NCBI GenBank assembly: GCA_964550165.1
Contig: CAZJYC010000109.1
Location: 1-6,030 of the forward strand
DNA: 6,030 bases
Direction of reading: 5' to 3'
Source: CAZJYC01 sp964550165
GTDB taxonomy: Bacteria > Acidobacteriota > Aminicenantia > Aminicenantales > Aminicenantaceae
The position numbers and the translations under genes are program-made. Numbering within the stretch: position 1 is the stretch's first letter; the number at the start of each line of letters is the position of its first letter. Shown here in pieces: positions 5,783 to 6,030 of the stretch. The notes beneath the pieces are model-generated. The model was not told where the DNA came from. It saw nothing but the letters and a program-made list of their open reading frames with translations, and made no database searches.

Positions 5783-6030
5783 TTATCAGATTAAAACAGA
5801 TTGCAAAAACATATGTTCCAATTGGTGTATCAGGAAAGTAACCTTCTTTTAGGCGCTCCCCAATTCGCTTCTAAATAGGGTTAAGAGATGAAGGTAGCTT
5901 TGAGTTTTTTTTCACCTATTCATCTTATTTATGATAGGTAAACGTAGTGCACGGAGGCTCAGGCGTCATTCCCACGATATCATCTGTGTAATTTTGAATA
6001 CAGATTTGACTTTGTTTGCCGTCATTACAT
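5783..6030. other. intergenic or degraded DNA with no convincing gene
   Basis: All six frames are broken often. The only noticeable open stretch is 34 minus-strand codons reaching the right edge (6029 down to a stop at 5925-5927), which could be the tail of an off-window gene but has no recognisable motif (it includes DDIVGMTPEPPC). A 17-codon plus-strand frame at 5888-5941 has only a weak purine run before it. The stretch includes the palindrome CCAATTGG (5818-5825), an 8-T run (5905-5912) and the hairpin at 5914-5939. It follows the truncated minus-strand remnant, so it may be the replacement sequence at a deletion or rearrangement end point. Confidence 0.4.
5914..5939. repeat. small inverted repeat (hairpin)
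   Basis: ACCTATTCAT (5914-5923) pairs with ATGATAGGT (5931-5939), with one bulged T and a 7-base loop. The T run (5905-5912) precedes rather than follows it on the plus strand, and on the minus strand the hairpin is followed by A residues, so it does not fit an intrinsic terminator in either direction. An alternative pairing joins GATGAAGGT (5887-5895) to ACC-TA-TTCATC (5914-5924). Its function is unknown. Confidence 0.3.

Noticed and set aside
5888..5941. A 17-codon plus-strand frame (MKVALSFFSPIH...) that could be a small peptide.
   Set aside because: It is too short, has only a weak purine run upstream, and overlaps alternative hairpins. Nothing supports translation.
5925..6029. A minus-strand frame of 34 codons open to the right edge.
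   Set aside because: This length is expected by chance and no motif is recognised, so it is noted only in the intergenic entry.
1..6030. A mobile element, CRISPR array, tRNA or toxin-antitoxin module that might make this a defence or novel island.
   Set aside because: I found no transposase or integrase motifs, no regularly spaced repeats, no cloverleaf-like sequence and no paired small genes. The content is an ordinary efflux operon with decayed neighbours.

Overview
The window looks like chromosomal DNA from a diderm (Gram-negative-type) bacterium of moderate G+C. It carries parts for a three-component RND efflux system, strong Shine-Dalgarno sites and family-typical proteins. The overall flavour recalls Acidobacteriota / Candidatus Aminicenantes-like lineages, but that placement is an impression from memory of related proteins and was not tested.

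Layout. Positions 3-179 hold the last 58 codons of a plus-strand gene that resembles the C-terminal end of DUF4097-type beta-strand repeat proteins. Positions 198-431 hold a doubtful small minus-strand reading frame, and a good sigma70-like promoter motif (289-317) lies inside it. Positions 497-1130 are the wreck of a TolC-family outer-membrane efflux gene. It keeps an excellent ribosome binding site, a signal peptide and recognisable family blocks, but it has a frameshift, a stop codon in the body, apparent large internal deletions and no C-terminal end. Next come two intact genes on the same strand: a periplasmic adaptor (membrane fusion protein, 1145-2386) and a full-length HAE1-type RND transporter (2428-5499). 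After the operon, 5558-5782 carries a minus-strand remnant of the C-terminal beta-sandwich domain of a larger protein, broken by an amber codon where a conserved Trp is expected. The last 250 bases hold no convincing gene.

How the parts work together. The order OEP-MFP-RND is the normal operon for a tripartite pump: the RND protein uses the proton gradient to bind substrate, the adaptor bridges the periplasm, and the OEP forms the outer-membrane exit duct. Here the adaptor and pump are intact while the adjacent duct is dead, so any working pump must borrow an outer-membrane partner from elsewhere. The window is otherwise conventional. I see no CRISPR array, tRNA, rRNA, transposase or clearly new system. 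The points of interest are the selective decay of the exit-duct gene, the in-frame nature of its internal losses, and unusual residues at the proton-relay positions of the transporter.
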